Shown: positions 34,679 to 46,920, numbered from the stretch's first letter. The stretch is DNA of 64,000 nt from Fomitopsis serialis (GCF_022376445.1 NW_025955005.1:1-64000), one strand, 5' to 3'. Numbers and translations: made by a program. The notes: generated by a model not told the origin, from the letters alone.

Positions 34679-35259
34679 TCACTCTGTCTCCGTAACATTC
34701 TGCACCTGATTCCCGACGCAAGGCCCCTCGCTCGTGACTGTGTGGGACGGAATAATGCCGTTGGCGAAGGGTATCTGAAGCCCGATCGTCTCGCTGTTGG
34801 TGGGGTACGAAGTATTGTGGCCACTACCGGTCGTGTCCACCGCGATAATGATGCCATTCGGCCCTCCCGGTACATACGCCGTTCCTGTGTTGTTTGGCAG
34901 GGTGACTACCGCCAGGCCAGAGGTGAAGACGACCCATCTGCGTAGCCGGTCAGCTCACGCAGTATGCAGGCGATATATCCGACTCACTGGGGATAAGGCG
35001 CGTTGTGGACACCGCCATAGAAGTTAGCCGGGAGCGCGGTGTATGTCACGTTCGCAAGGTTACCCAGCTGGATGGTCATCGCACCCGCAGTACCCGCACC
35101 AGTGGAGACAGAAACATTTGCGTCTAGCTGCCAGCACTCGAGGGCCGAGTTGTTCTTAGCGTCTGTTACGATCGCCGTTGCGAAGAATGCCTCACTTGCG
35201 GCGCAGTAGGTGGCGAAAGAGGCGAGGAGGACTGTCAAGGCACCGACGCTGGGTATCAT
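34679..35259 (-). CDS. Small secreted protein, fungal family
   Basis: A short secreted protein. The ATG at 35259 gives a classic signal peptide (MIPSVGALTVLLASFATYCA), which is why I prefer it to an in-frame start further upstream. The mature part has ALECWQLDANVSVS, VTYTALPANFYGGVHNAPYP, an intron at 34938-34987, WVVFTSGLAVVTLPNNTGTA, NGIIIAVDTTGSGHNTSYP and a C-terminal HTVTSEGPCVGN. Two Cys of the mature chain could form a disulfide, and several NxS/T sequons suggest glycosylation. I recall this type of protein as a small secreted family in agaricomycetes; its function is not known to me. About 176 residues. A TTAAAA motif lies about 85 bp upstream. Confidence 0.75.
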
Positions 35260-36413
35260 GATGCCGCGAAGAGAAGTGAGGTCGAATCTGGGTGATGAGG
35301 ATTCACCGGCACCTGGCTCGGGCAATTGGGCGACAAGCAGCTTTTAATGCGCGCCGGGTAGAGGGTAGATCTGTTCCCGCGTTCTTGTTTCGTTCGCATG
35401 GCTACGCACGCGATCCCGTCTTCTGCACGCAGTGCGTTTGCCGCAATCAAGGATGACCCGCTCAGCTTGATGCACCGTGACGGCGGCGCACAGCCAGTCG
35501 CAATCATGCCGTGGACAGTACTAGTCTTAACGTCGCATACCACTGTTAGACTCACAACTTGATCATAACGACGTAACATGGCCGCGAAGCGCAGTGCTGG
35601 TGGATGCCCATTCGCAGAAACAGGAGGAGGAGGAGGGGTCCATTTAGAGCGTTCGAAGCGAGTCGAGAGCGCGTCGTATGGGCGTCTATAATCTCAGTGT
35701 CCTTTCCAGGGCGCCAATTTACCACAAGTACTCGCTCTGACTTACACCGCAGAACCTGAATAACTGAACGGCTAGACCGTCTCACTCTGAGGCAAGGGCA
35801 CGGGCTGATCAGGCTACACGTTCTTGCAACGAATATGGAGAACATGACACGAACAGCGGGTGTGTAGTACGTGTGTCCCGCGGTTTTGGCCTGTCATCTT
35901 CACTCACATTGTTCTGCACTCTCAACGCGAAGGCTCGGCCTTATCACAGAGCCCTCGAAGTCGTGTCCTCACATCTATATGGTAAGAAGGGGTGTACGTG
36001 ACTATGAGCAGCTCGGAATACGCTTGGCGAGGCGGTGTTTGCAGACGACCACCGCGACCGACTCAATCTCCAGCTGCGACCAAGGTTCTGTCGAATCAGC
36101 TTGATACACATCGTTCGATGATGTACCTTGCAATTGAACACGTCTCCCACGGCGTGCAACTCATCTGAGTGGTCCACATCATATCTGTGTCCTGTATGTG
36201 CCGGATGGAGCCTGAGAGGGCGTTGAAGCACTCGTCCTCATCAACGCCTAGAGTCGAGACCATGGAACCGGAAGGGTATAGGTTGGTTCACCCGCGAGGC
36301 TCTGAGGAGCGGCACGAAGTAGGGAATCCAAAAGGAAACGTTCAGCTACAGTGAGTTCGACTTTACTTCACGGGCTACGTAGCGTCGTATGATTCCTTTC
36401 AGCGCAAAGCGAT
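35260..36413. other. No supported gene
   Basis: It includes the promoter of the secreted-protein gene. No gene recognised. Confidence 0.45.
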
Positions 36414-37127
36414 GTGTCATGTTCGGCGACCAAAGACCTCGAGAATTGTCGCCATTCCCGTCTTACTCGTCTGAGTATCGCATCGCCGACATCCGATGGT
36501 CATTTTGTGCGTATATGCCTCCGTGTACCCCTTCTCCTGAGTCCTCACGCTCCGATTCGTGATCAGGCACCAGCACGGTTTACTGGCGTATCGGCATCCC
36601 TGCTTGATCGAAGCATCGTAAGGCAATCAACCTGGCGTATCCCGTGCCTCATACCTGGCGATGCAGGCGCATCTCACCGCTGTTCGGGCGGTGGTGTGGT
36701 GTATCTACATAGTCAAGTACTCGGCAGAATCCTTCACCTTGCGCTGTTGGGGAAACGGTACAACGGACGAAGTCTCTAGGTGAGATATGCTCAATCCTCG
36801 CTGCCTATAGTAACCGACGAAGCGTGCTCTTGTTTGATGTACAGACCCGCTGGCACGAGGGCTGACTCGTAGCCACAACCACTTGAGCTATGTTCTACGT
36901 CACGCCGAAGAGCTTGCGCACCATCGGCGAATGTATCCTGGGTACGTGTGATCCTCGTGCGATTGTGATTCGTTATTGATGAGTCTCACAGGCCGTCACG
37001 CACCTATGTGAGCGCGCGAGATGTTCTGCTCTTTCACGGTTATGTGCCCTTCACGTAAGTAGTGTCGACTGTCTCTGTACTTCTCGCACCGCTTGCTTAT
37101 GCTCTCTCGATGCGACGTAGTCGCTAG
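36414..37127 (+). CDS. Possible multi-exon hypothetical gene
   Basis: Weak but coherent splice structure suggests a gene that I do not recognise. Introns with good ends are visible at about 36618-36665 (GTAAGG..GCAG), 36780-36843 (GTGAGA..ACAG), 36942-36990 (GTACGT..ACAG) and 37054-37120 (GTAAGT..GTAG). Peptides joined by them include FTGVSASLLDRSI, AVVWCIYIVKYSAESFTLRC, SHNHLSYVLRHAEELAHH and RTYVSARDVLLFHGYVPF. They do not all lie in one frame, so either a base is missing or two short genes are involved. Start unknown. Confidence 0.3.
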
Positions 37128-37782
37128 ATGCCAGCCTCCTAAAGCCGGCCTCGAGGCTCATATACATGCTTGTATTTGCCAAAGGGGGTTGGAAGACTAC
37201 TCGAATCGGCAGGGGAGTGTTGAACTCAGTACCGCCAACGATACTCGCTTCATGTGAAGAGCTCCTTTGTCTTGTTCACTAGAGTGCACCGCTGATCCAC
37301 ATGTGCACCGATGCAGCGTGCGTTTACCAGCTAGTAGGCTAGTCTGACTAGCAAAGACATGGTACCACAGCATTTGCGGGTGTCGAACAAAAGGGTGCAT
37401 GCTGTCATGAAGTGCACGAGCAGCGGGTCTGAGACTGAGCGCCACGTCACGGTGCCAGTGCTGAAGGGACACCTCGGCGGAGCAGACCAGCTCCACCTCC
37501 GCCTCGACCAATAAATACAGCTCTTACGACTACAATTACCCGCTCAATCCTTGCATTTCGTGCAGATCCTCATCCTCGGACTAGCGGGTAACCGTATGCG
37601 TTCTGCTCAGAAGACGAAGGACCGGTCGCCCACATCGCTCGAGCGCTCGCACGCGACATGCACAATGCGCCGGACTCAGATGAAGCACTATGTTCAAATA
37701 TCTCTGGACTTTTCGAACTCGCTATATTGTACATGGCACAGACAGACGGATGATGTAACACGGAACAAATTCGAGGCAGAAT

Positions 37783-40479
37783 TCACGCCTTTCCATCTCC
37801 CGACAACTTCGAGACCGCATGCTCGCGCAGTATAAAACTCGCCACCTTGTCGCCCTTCGCATACCGCTTCAAATGAACGACGCGGTCCTCGTATGATCCG
37901 GCCTCCAGTCCGAACTGCGGGTTGTCTTCTTCGTCAACGAACCTCTCTCGGCGACGAACGGTCGTCGGGCATGCGGGGCAGACGTCGGAGCCAAGCCCGG
38001 ACGCGCAGTCCTCGCAGACGACGTGAGAGCAGGGGTGGAGGAGGAAGGCAGCCTTGCCGTGGACGCAGAAGGCGCACCCCCTCTGCGATGTGGTCTTTCT
38101 CTGCATGCCGCGTTCGGCATCCAGCGCCGCGACAGACTTGACTTTGGGGAGTGGATTCGCCTCAAAGTTCATCTTCGCAGTCGGGACACGCTCGTCGTAA
38201 AGGGTGAACCACGGCAGCTTGTTCTCGAGGTAAGTGGAGGTGCTGACGGGAGTAGAGGGGGCAGGAAGGCCTGTCATGGCAGAGAAATGTGCCGCATTAA
38301 TGACCGTGATATGAAGCCTCGTCGGGGCAGCATCATCGTATGCCAGTGGCGGCAATGTGTCTCGGTTGATCTTTTGGGAAATCCGCCCACCTGCAGCAAA
38401 CCCAGCTATGGCATCTGCATCTCCGAGTCCACCACCTCTCAACCGGAGGACTAGATGCAGGGCTGACCCAGGCTTGATGTTGTAATCTAGGGGCGTAGTC
38501 AGTAATCTACTTAAGTGTCGGCAATGTTGCATGGCAACAATATATACCAGATAGGATTCTTCCATCTTCCAGCTGTTTACTAGCAAAGATCAATCTCTGT
38601 TGGTCTTGTGGAGTGCCCTCCTTGTCTTGTATTTGTGCCTTGAGGCCATCTATGGTAAGTTGATTATCGTACGGCACCTTGATTTCTTTTCCATTGAGTG
38701 TTTTGATGGTCACTGTGTCAAAATTCAGTCTTGTAACTAAGACTGCCATGCAATCCCATGACATACATGGCCAACTATCATAAGCAATGATCTGTATGTT
38801 TGTACAAGCAGTGAGGGTTGCTTGTGCCACTATATCTCCTGGTACCAGTTGTTGAGATATGCTAGACAAGGCAAAATTGTCATTTGGATCACTGATACTA
38901 GCAGGATGATCCATGATTAGAGCTCACTCAGCACTGTCATGCATCCACAAAGAAACTGATGGTCTCAATCCCTGTTGAGCTGGTGACCTAAAGAGGTTCA
39001 TGTCCTTTCCATTGCATCTGAAAGTGACAGCAGTTGGGTATGGCTTGAAGACATCAATCTGCATTCCTCCAACTTCCTGAAAGACATAAGACAATGATCA
39101 TGTCAAAGCTGAAAATGATAGAGGACCTACCTCTTTGCCAGTTATCTGACCCTCAATAGTGTAACCATGGCCCAGTGGCATAGCAACAAACTCTAATGAG
39201 ACAATGGCATATATGAATGGTATCTGTGATTATGAGCAAAATGAGTGTACTCACGGCGGACAACACCAGGTGAAGTACAGATTCCATCCTGTGAAGGTGA
39301 TAAAGGATACTGTTAATGAGTGAAATTGAAATATCCTTACCAGCCATCTGTGAGAATTTGAGTCAAAGTATCTCACTTGGTAAGTACAAATCAACATACA
39401 GTTGACCACCACTGTCGTGGATTGGTAGATAATCCTGGTCACCTTCGTTATGCATACCCTGTGCTGTCCCAGTGAGGGCATTCACTCCGCCAACAGATAC
39501 TTTCACAGCGGATGCACCCTGCTGTTCGTAGGATGAGAGAAAGAGATCCACATGGCCTCCCTCTGATACATAGCCTACCAATCATTATCAGTGTGACTAG
39601 ACCGGCCACTGCAAGCGACGACGACATACAATGAAGACACCGCCTTTGTTGACTACAGACTGGGGGAGTTGTCTGCGAAGTCCGCAACATTGCTGCGACG
39701 TGCCCGTCATCAGTGTGATAGTCGTAGTAGTGTTGAACATACACTGACTAAACCTTGAACGCCCCCATATTGGGAGGCAATGCTTGTAGCTTGTCGTTAT
39801 CTGCAGATCCCTGAGATGAAGAGGTACATGACAACATTATCTGTTCTTACCTGGGACACGGATCGTCCTATGTCGATCATCAGTGTTGAATGCATCCGAC
39901 TACTCATCGCATCATACCTCTGCAGTTGTATGTTGACTCCGCCGACTTCAATAATCGTCTGGTCCCGTTTGATGCAAGATTCACTGACATAGGGAGGGGG
40001 GTTCCCAGCTGATCGCTCGCCAACGTCGCCACGGATAGCAGGTAGGTACACCTTATTGTAGTAGTGTAAGAACGGCTGGTCACTAGAGACGAAGACGTCA
40101 GACAACCGTGCAGCAACATTGATACACCACTTGCATGTTTATTTTCCCTCCTTCGCCTGGGGTGAATCGCGACGTCCGTCCGTGACCTCGAGCTTCAGTT
40201 CACCTGGCTCGCAGATGAGTACCGGGGTGCGGGATGTCCTGCACGACACCATTGCGGCATAGACGTCAGTAAAAGGTATGGACAGGCTGCTGTGGTCGAA
40301 CCTCGGGCAACCATCTGAGTTGACAACTGCTCGAAGGTAACCGGCAACTTCAAGTCATTGACACGGAACTTCGCCTCACGCACGACTACATCGGCACTGA
40401 TCGACGGTCGATGCTGTCTGTAGTCGTGAGTGACAGCCGAGCCTGCGTAGGGAGGCGGCGGAGAGTTTGGGATCAACAT
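37783..40479 (-). CDS. Ubiquitin-domain protein with C-terminal RING-like finger
   Basis: A large fungal protein with a ubiquitin domain inside it. From ATG 40479: [15 protein letters not shown], then [39 protein letters not shown] (over a 17 nt exon at 39851-39867), [39 protein letters not shown] (over a 7 nt exon at 39341-39347), [20 protein letters not shown] and [19 protein letters not shown]. The ubiquitin domain follows: [19 protein letters not shown] through LVLRLRGG. Aligned to ubiquitin it keeps K6, K11, K27, K33 and K48 but has Q at 29 and P at 63. A unique C-terminal region ends in a C3HC4 RING-like finger ([21 protein letters not shown]). The intron inside the ubiquitin part splices in phase. 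Two one-base breaks (near 39657 and 39521) interrupt the N-terminal part, and the junction near 38940 is uncertain. Likely an intracellular signalling or ubiquitin-pathway protein; function unknown. Confidence 0.8.
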
Positions 40480-40587
40480 CTCAGTGGCGGTACGGAATGA
40501 AAGACGGATGCGACAGTCGCGAGGCAGGCAAGAGCACCTTTTCTTAAGAGCCAGAGATAAGTACCGGGCATCCGGAAGTATCCTCGT

Positions 40588-41246
40588 TCACATGAAGGCG
40601 AACAATAGAAAGAAGAGCTGATTGGCCAGCACCTGCAGATAGTTAAGGTTTCATGCGTGCGTCCCACAGCATACGAACCTCATGGTCATAGTTATGCTGC
40701 GGCACCAGAGCCTTGAGCGTTCGGCCCATCGATGTGTTGCGCCACTAAGCATTTCCGCGACGGGACTACTGATACAGAGGACTCACTATGGCAGGACTGA
40801 CGAGACGCGGCGAGACAGGCCTGGGCACGGAAATGCACACCGCCTGCAACGCTAGACAGCCCGCTGTCCACTCAAGTGGTGGCCGATCCAAAATCTTGTC
40901 AGGATCAGCGTTGAACTGACGCCAATACATCTTGGCAAGGTGGACAGGACGACGGTGCATCCACCGTTGAATGTTCGGGCAGTCCGGGTCACAGAATCTT
41001 GAATGGGCCCAGGTTGGCCACTGGCGCCTAAGGAGGAAGCATTGTAGTGAGGGAATGCGAACGTGGCCCTCTGCAGTGCCCAGCGTGAGGGAGCGGAGGG
41101 AGTCCGGATGAGCGAGCGCTGTCTGTGTCGGTCGCGCGGGGGTGCGTGACCGCGAGAGGGCGCGAGCGGCGGAGATGGACGACGGAGGGCGGGCAGCGGT
41201 GGCTGAGCGCCCTGCGTCTGCGTCCGTCAATAAACCTATCGCGCAT
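40588..41246 (-). CDS. Hypothetical protein
   Basis: I do not recognise the family. A convincing exon reads FCDPDCPNIQRWMHRRPVHL, here CDPDCPNIQRWMHRRPVHL, then MYWRQFNADPDKILDRPPL and CLALQAVCISVPRP. An intron from about 40786 joins ALVPQHNYDHE, and a last intron (GTTCGT..GCAG, about 40625-40671) joins VLANQLFFLLFAFM, with TGA at 40588. The N-terminal part is Ser/Ala/Arg-rich and in a frame that lacks an ATG. The ATG at 41246 (MRDRFIDG) is one base out of phase with it, so a base may be missing. It lies just upstream of the ubiquitin-domain gene on the same strand. Confidence 0.45.
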
Positions 41247-41508
41247 CCTGCCTTGCCCTAGGGGAGCGGGTTCAACGGCGGATCTCGCGTCGGGGTACTT
41301 GGATGGGTGTGTGATGAGTCAGATTTGGCAGTGGCGAGCGGCGTGGCCGTTCCCTCCTGTTCTAGATAAGTCGGACACATGATAGAATAATGTAGTACAC
41401 GGTACTTAATTGAGTCTGTGAATATAGATGAGATGTGCTGTTAGTACAAGACGAGAATAGTGTCTCCATAGTACATGAGGTGGTGATACAGAGGTAGATG
41501 GCGACGCC

Positions 41509-42275
41509 TTAATCAAGCGTGACAGTGCCGTCGATCATGTACAGCACACCGTTCGATGCCTAAGCACATACGTGATCATCAGGGATCTGGTGGTCATTGA
41601 AAGACAACGATGCAAGCATACCTCCTTCATGGCAATGAGACGCACATCATCATTCAAGCGCACGCGGGACCACTCCGGTGTGCTCTCGTCACCGCCGACC
41701 TGTTGAATGAGACGCTCTTCTCCTGCAACATAGTATCATATGGCTCGAGGACGAGACGGAGATTGGGGATTTCTGTCAAAGAAGGCGTCAACAGCCGTCC
41801 TCTGCAGGATCAAGGCGAAGTGCTCACAGGTATGATTGAGCCGAGACCCAGCGTACAACGTTCTCCTTCGAGAGGGCGTCAACTCTGCCTCAGAGGTGAT
41901 CTCTCCGTCCTTCACAGGTGCAGAGCCCTCATGCCTGGCAAGGATAGACGAATGCAGTCAGTAATCCGGCGTAAATGCAGAGAAGGGCACTCACGGCTTC
42001 CGCGCCAACGCCATGACGGCCTTGTTCGTCGGACCAGCAGAGTGAGCTGTGCCTCTCGTCGCTGAAGAGAGAGCTCATTTCCGTCTCACGCGCGTAAGAG
42101 TAGTAGATCGAGGCGGAAGACTCGATCGTGAGCAGGTCCGCGAGCGTCGGCTGGGAATGGGTTTGCGGGGTATATGGCGCCGACTCTCAGGATGGTCCAG
42201 ACATTGCAGTCTGGTCGTCGAGAGAGGCGAATGAGAAAGCGGAAGGGCCAAGAACGAGAGGGCGTAGAGGCGCAT
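41509..42275 (-). CDS. Fasciclin (FAS1) domain secreted protein, frame broken
   Basis: A secreted, cell-wall or surface adhesion-type protein. ATG 42275 starts a signal peptide (MRLYALSFLALP). The FAS1 domain shows LADLLTIESSASIYYSYARE, TNKAVMALARKP, HEGSAPVKDGEITSEAEL, ALSKENVVRWVSA, ESTPEWSRVRLNDDVRLIA and, after the last intron (about 41560-41622), ASNGVLYMIDGTVTLD with stop at 41509. These blocks lie in different frames. About five or six single bases are missing (near 42255, 42040, 42030, 41882 and 41708), mostly at C or G runs, and there is a TGA near 42190. Splice sites and conserved blocks are otherwise well kept, so missing bases in the consensus are more likely than true decay, but a pseudogene cannot be excluded. 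Confidence 0.72.
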
Positions 42276-42960
42276 GGTGGTCAGTAGCAGCGAGCAGGCA
42301 GGCGGGCGTCGTGACGCGCGCTCCAATTCCAAACCAGGAAGTCTTCCACGGTCCAACACACCTGGTCCTCTCCAGACTCGCGCTATTAGACCGTGTCGTA
42401 TAATCACCCTGGATCATCATGATCGTGCTTGTTGTGGCTTTATCCTTGAATGACCTAGGATCGTAAGCTATGGCCTGCGCGAACGAGAGATCCTGGAACA
42501 GCTACGTACACTCGATTTTCCAAGTTCACGCGTACGCTGTATGGCAACAAGTCGACATCATGCTCCGCAAGCCTGCGCACCTCCACTATTCCAGTATCTA
42601 GCTCATATGCTTGCGGTGGACTGGGCGGACTATTCTTGGAGAAATAGCGCGATGGCGAGGAACATCTTTATCGCCGGCCGCTGTTCCTGAGAGACTGCGA
42701 CTTCTGTTGGGAAGCATATCTGCGTTGCAGATGACCATGGGTCGGTGTATTGGGGTGTCACTGGTACGTGTGCCATGCTGCTCGAAGTCGGGGACAGTCC
42801 CTATGGAGTCATTTTCGGAACGCCGCCATCGCGTCTACGCCCTACGCCTCGAGTAGATTCGTCAGTCCTGCAGTGGCGCCGTGTGGGTCAGCGATGTGCT
42901 TGAGTGAGGGCCAGCCATTCGATGAGCGCGATATGGATCACGCTGACTGTACTGTACAGA
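42276..42960. other. Intergenic between divergent genes
   Basis: Shared upstream region of the fasciclin (minus) and aldo-keto reductase (plus) genes. No other gene supported. Confidence 0.5.
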
Positions 42961-42966
42961 TATAAA
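42961..42966 (+). promoter_or_regulatory. TATA box of the aldo-keto reductase gene
   Basis: TATAAA lies 78 bp before the ATG at 43044. Confidence 0.55.
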
Positions 42967-43043
42967 CCGCCAGTGTGGACTACCGCCACCGCCACCGACC
43001 CCCTCCTGTTCCCTCCTACTACGTCCCACACCTAGAGACCATT

Positions 43044-44909
43044 ATGTCGGTTGTTGAGTACGATCCGAAGGGCATGCCTTTCAGGCGCCTCGGCCCCAGC
43101 GGCTTGCGCGTCCCCGTCTTCTCCCTGGGTGGATGTGAGTATCTTCGCGGCTTCCACAAGTCAGGATCGTTCGGATGTTTGAACTCAAACCCATGATTCT
43201 TAGGGCTGACACTCGGTGGGACCGTCAAGGGCGACCCCGTGAAGGTGAGTTCCGGACAAACGAATTCGTCAGCAGAAGAGCTCTTGATGAAGCAAACGCG
43301 CCGCTGCTCCCATCTAGGACATCATCAAGGTCGCGTTCGAGAATGGCATCAACATGTATGCTCATCAGAGTTGATGTTTTCTGCGTTTCTCCGAGATCTG
43401 ATGCATATATGCGCATCTTCGCAGGTTTGACACCGCTGAGGTATATGCTGATGGGAACTCGGAGAAGGAAATGTGCGTTCGCCTTCATTGACTTCAGACA
43501 TCACGCGTCGGCCATCTCGAGACTGACCTTGATGCTGTTATCATAGGGGCCGAGTCATCAGGGAGCTCAACCTCCGTAGGACCGACCTGTCATCACCACC
43601 AAGCTGTACTGGGGCGAGAAGAACCACCCCAACGGCACGGGTCTCTCCAGGAAGCAGTACGTGAACATGGACAGCCTCTTGTCCCGCGGCTGACAGTTGT
43701 AAGCATCGTCGAGGGCACGAAGCTGTCCTGGAACGACTGGGCCTTGACTATGTGGACGTAATCTTCGCCCACCGCCCGACTCCACCGGTGAGTAACTAGC
43801 CATCTGTTCAGGGCCGTCCGTAACCGTGCCACCATTCAGTTCCTATGGACGAGGTCGTCCGTGCGTTCAACTTCGTGATCGACCAGGGCTGGGTACGCAT
43901 ATACCCACTGCGCGGACGTCGACATTCAGTGATTGACAGTTCCCCGCCAGGCATTCTATTGGGCGACCTCGGAGTGGTCTGCTCGTGAGATCGAGGAAGC
44001 ATACCGTGCGTCTGATCCTTCTCGCAACAAACACGCGCACTGAATACAGCCTTCCCGGCCAACAGACGTTGCGGACAAGCTCGGCCTCCAGGGCCCTATC
44101 GCCGAGCAATGTCAACACCAGTACGGCCGTTGTTGCTCCTGTGAGGGCGGGTGCTGACGCAGCGCTGTAGCATGTTCCACCGCGACCGTCCGGAGGGCGA
44201 ATACGGGTGAGTCCCATCCCGCCTACGCGAACGTGTGCCGCTCACCCAATCCGGACAGACCGCTCTACAAGAAGTATGGCCTCGGCACGACGGTCTTCTC
44301 CGCGCTCTCGAGCGGCCTGCTCACCGGCAAGGTAAGCAAGCCCTCCCCACGCCACGGTACATGCCGGTGCTCACGCCGGCATATTCACTGCAGTACAACA
44401 ACGGATCCGGCGGGCTCGCGGTTCGAGAACCACAAGGACTTCTTCAAGAACACGATCCAGAGCCTGAACGAGAGGAGGCATGAAGAAGCTCGAGAAGGTC
44501 AGGACGCTCACCGCGCTCGCCGAAACGGTGCGTCGCCCCGGCCGCCGTCGGCCGTCTCTTCGTCCTTCCCGTCGTGCTGATCTTGATCGCCGCGTCTCGT
44601 GTGCATCGTAGAACTGGACTGCACCGTCGCGCAGCTTGCCTCGCGTGGATCGCGATCAACCCGAACACGAGCACGGTTATCCTCGGCGCGTCGCGGCCGA
44701 GCAGGTCGTTGAGAACCTGAAGGCCCTCGAGGTGATCCCGAAGCTGACGCCCGAGGTCCTGGCGAAGATCGAGGAGATCTTGCAGAACAAGCCTGCCCTC
44801 CGGTGCGTGTCCACTCGTGCATTGGTAAATTACAGAGAGCAGAAGCTGACTGTGGGGTGAACAGCCGACCTTTGGCCGGCCGGCGCTGGACAAGTTCGGG
44901 AGGTTGTGA
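43044..44909 (+). CDS. Aldo-keto reductase, Kv-channel beta-subunit type, frame broken
   Basis: An NADPH-dependent oxidoreductase of the AKR superfamily, closest in pattern to voltage-gated potassium channel beta subunits. ATG 43044 starts MSVVEYDPKGMPFRRLGPSG, then VPVFSLGGWLTLGG, FENGINMFDTAEVYADGNSE (catalytic D and Y), TTKLYWGEKNHPNG, FNFVIDQGWAFYWATSEWS, GLQGPIAEQCQH, YGLGTTVFSALSSGLLTGK, AINPNTSTVILGASRPEQVV and a C-terminal KPALR plus FGRPALDKFGRL, with TGA at 44909. About ten short introns. The frame is broken by at least eight missing bases (near 43589, 43727, 43776, 44403-44409, 44470-44478, 44652 and 44866), nearly all in GG/GGG/CC/CCC runs. All conserved blocks and splice sites survive, which argues for consensus error in a functional gene. 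Confidence 0.85.
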
Positions 44910-45767
44910 TAGCATCACGAGAGGACGGACGGAAGAAGGAAAGAAGAATTGAACCTTGTTCTTGTGTACTGCTGTATCATCCTGTGGTCGCGGGCTAACT
45001 GCAATCTGTCTCAATGGCGAACTGCACGAAGAATGGACTTCATGAGTTCCCAGCCGAACGCCGCGAGCCGTGGGTCAACGTCTCAACGTTTCAAAATCTC
45101 AACGGTCCCACAGTTGAATGTTCAGGTAGGTGCGGCAGGCGGATTTCAGTCTAGGTGACATCAGCTGCCCATCGTCTGATGTTAACGTCCTGCGCCGTCG
45201 TTGCGTTCAACGTTCAGCATCAGCGTCAGCGGTCCCTTGTTGGTTGAATGACCACCGGTCTGTCGGACCACAGTTCGACCTATGCCACAATTGTTGGCTC
45301 CCATACAAGTATCACTCTGACATTGAGACGACGTTTCTAGTCCGTCGCCTGTATCATGGCCTCCGAGTCTATGTACTGTATACTTCCATACAGTGCCCAC
45401 CGAACTGCGCCCTACGTTCGCCTCTTACGCGAGGATGCGTGTTAGCGGTGCCTAACTACGTACTTAGGGCGGATGGTAGTCGACGAAGTCCGGAGACCGC
45501 TCATCGGATGTTCTCGCCGTGTCTGTTCTGGTTTCTGTCAGTCTGTCTCAGCCTGTCTCGAGGATGGCAGGTGCTTCGAGTCGACCGACAACGGTACAGT
45601 GTACACCTCGACAAAGCTCATGCATTGCGAGACTATTGCGAGCCCTTTTTCGCTCCTTTCCAACCAAATGGCGAGTGGCGGCGGCGGCCGACTCGGAGCG
45701 CGGCGCAGCCGTTTTGTACTCTAGCCCTGCTCTAGCCTGCACGGCACATCATGGGAGAACAAGCCGT
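44910..45767. other. No supported gene
   Basis: Downstream region of the aldo-keto reductase; open frames overlap on both strands without recognisable domains. Confidence 0.45.
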
Positions 45768-45812
45768 CCGCTGGGGTGGACTGTCCACGGTGGACTCCCG
45801 TGGACTCCACGA
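45768..45812 (+). repeat. Left terminal inverted repeat
   Basis: About 45 bp; it begins CCGCTGGGGTGGACT and contains nested GTCCAC/GTGGAC units that are themselves inverted repeats. Confidence 0.75.
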
Positions 45813-46399
45813 CGCACGTGACGTACAAACAAAGGCGATAAGATTACAGCCTTTTACGGCGCAAGACAACCTCAAGACCGCGCCGTACCCAAATGCAACG
45901 AGCTCTAGCAAGGGCATTGCTGGAGGGTCGCAAAGAATGGTCGTGCAGGGAGGGAAGGTGGTTGTAGCCAGCAAGGCCAACAAACCAGGTGAGTCCCCTG
46001 CTTGTCACCTCGGTCCGGTAGCTGACCCTGACAAGTGAATGCCCACCAAGGACGACCGAACTCAGACGAACGCGACGGAGACGGCCTCAGCACCCCGCGC
46101 GTGCATGCCCAACGAGCATGAGCGTGGTGAAGACGACCCGGTGCGCGCGTGCGCAAGCGACACAAGCCTGTTAGCGCAAACTCACCAGGTATGCGCCTGA
46201 CGACTCACCGAGCCTCAACATCATACCGCGCACGGACCCGCTAACAAGAGCCATTGCCTGTGGATGGGATATATCACGCGCAGACGCGTACGGGTACGGT
46301 GAGGCCAGCTTGTTACACACCGACACGACATAAGCCCAGCACGACCCAACTCAGCAAGCAGGACCGCGATGAACAAGGGCCTGCCAGGCACACTGGTAC

Positions 46400-46920
46400 G
46401 TGCACTCGCGCAGCACACAAGGGCTTACCAAACAATCGCAGCCATCTACATTCACCCCGCTCTCTCATATGCTCAGGCACTTGGGCACCCATCTGTTTTC
46501 GCTCACCCGCTTACCCGCCTGGTCACCCACTCGGCTGCCTGGGAACCTGCCAGCCCACGCGATCAAGACAAACCTGCGAAGTCAGCGAGCGCCGCGTGTG
46601 TTGGCGGACGTCCATCCGCCTCTGCCATGCAGGCGCTCGCTCTGTGCCCGCTGTGCACGAAGTCCGCGCCCACTGTGCGCAAACACGCCCACAAGCCTGG
46701 CCTTTCACGCCGACACCTTCTCAACGCGCTCGTGCTGCTCACACACGACAAACAGCATCCGCTGCTGCCCATCCTGGCCCATTACTGCCCTGCCTGTCTG
46801 CGGGCTCGCCCACGCACTTGCCCGCCCGCACACGCTTGCCCATGCACCTGCCCGCTTGTCCAGTACCCGCACACCTGTCCGGCACACCCGCCCACACGCC
46901 TCCTTGCCTCCTCGCTCGTC
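46400..46920. repeat. C-rich low-complexity tract
   Basis: A strand-biased stretch rich in CCCAC, CACCCG and GCCCGC words inside the inverted-repeat element. It causes long open frames in all three plus-strand frames with Pro/His/Thr/Cys-rich translations. Confidence 0.6.
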
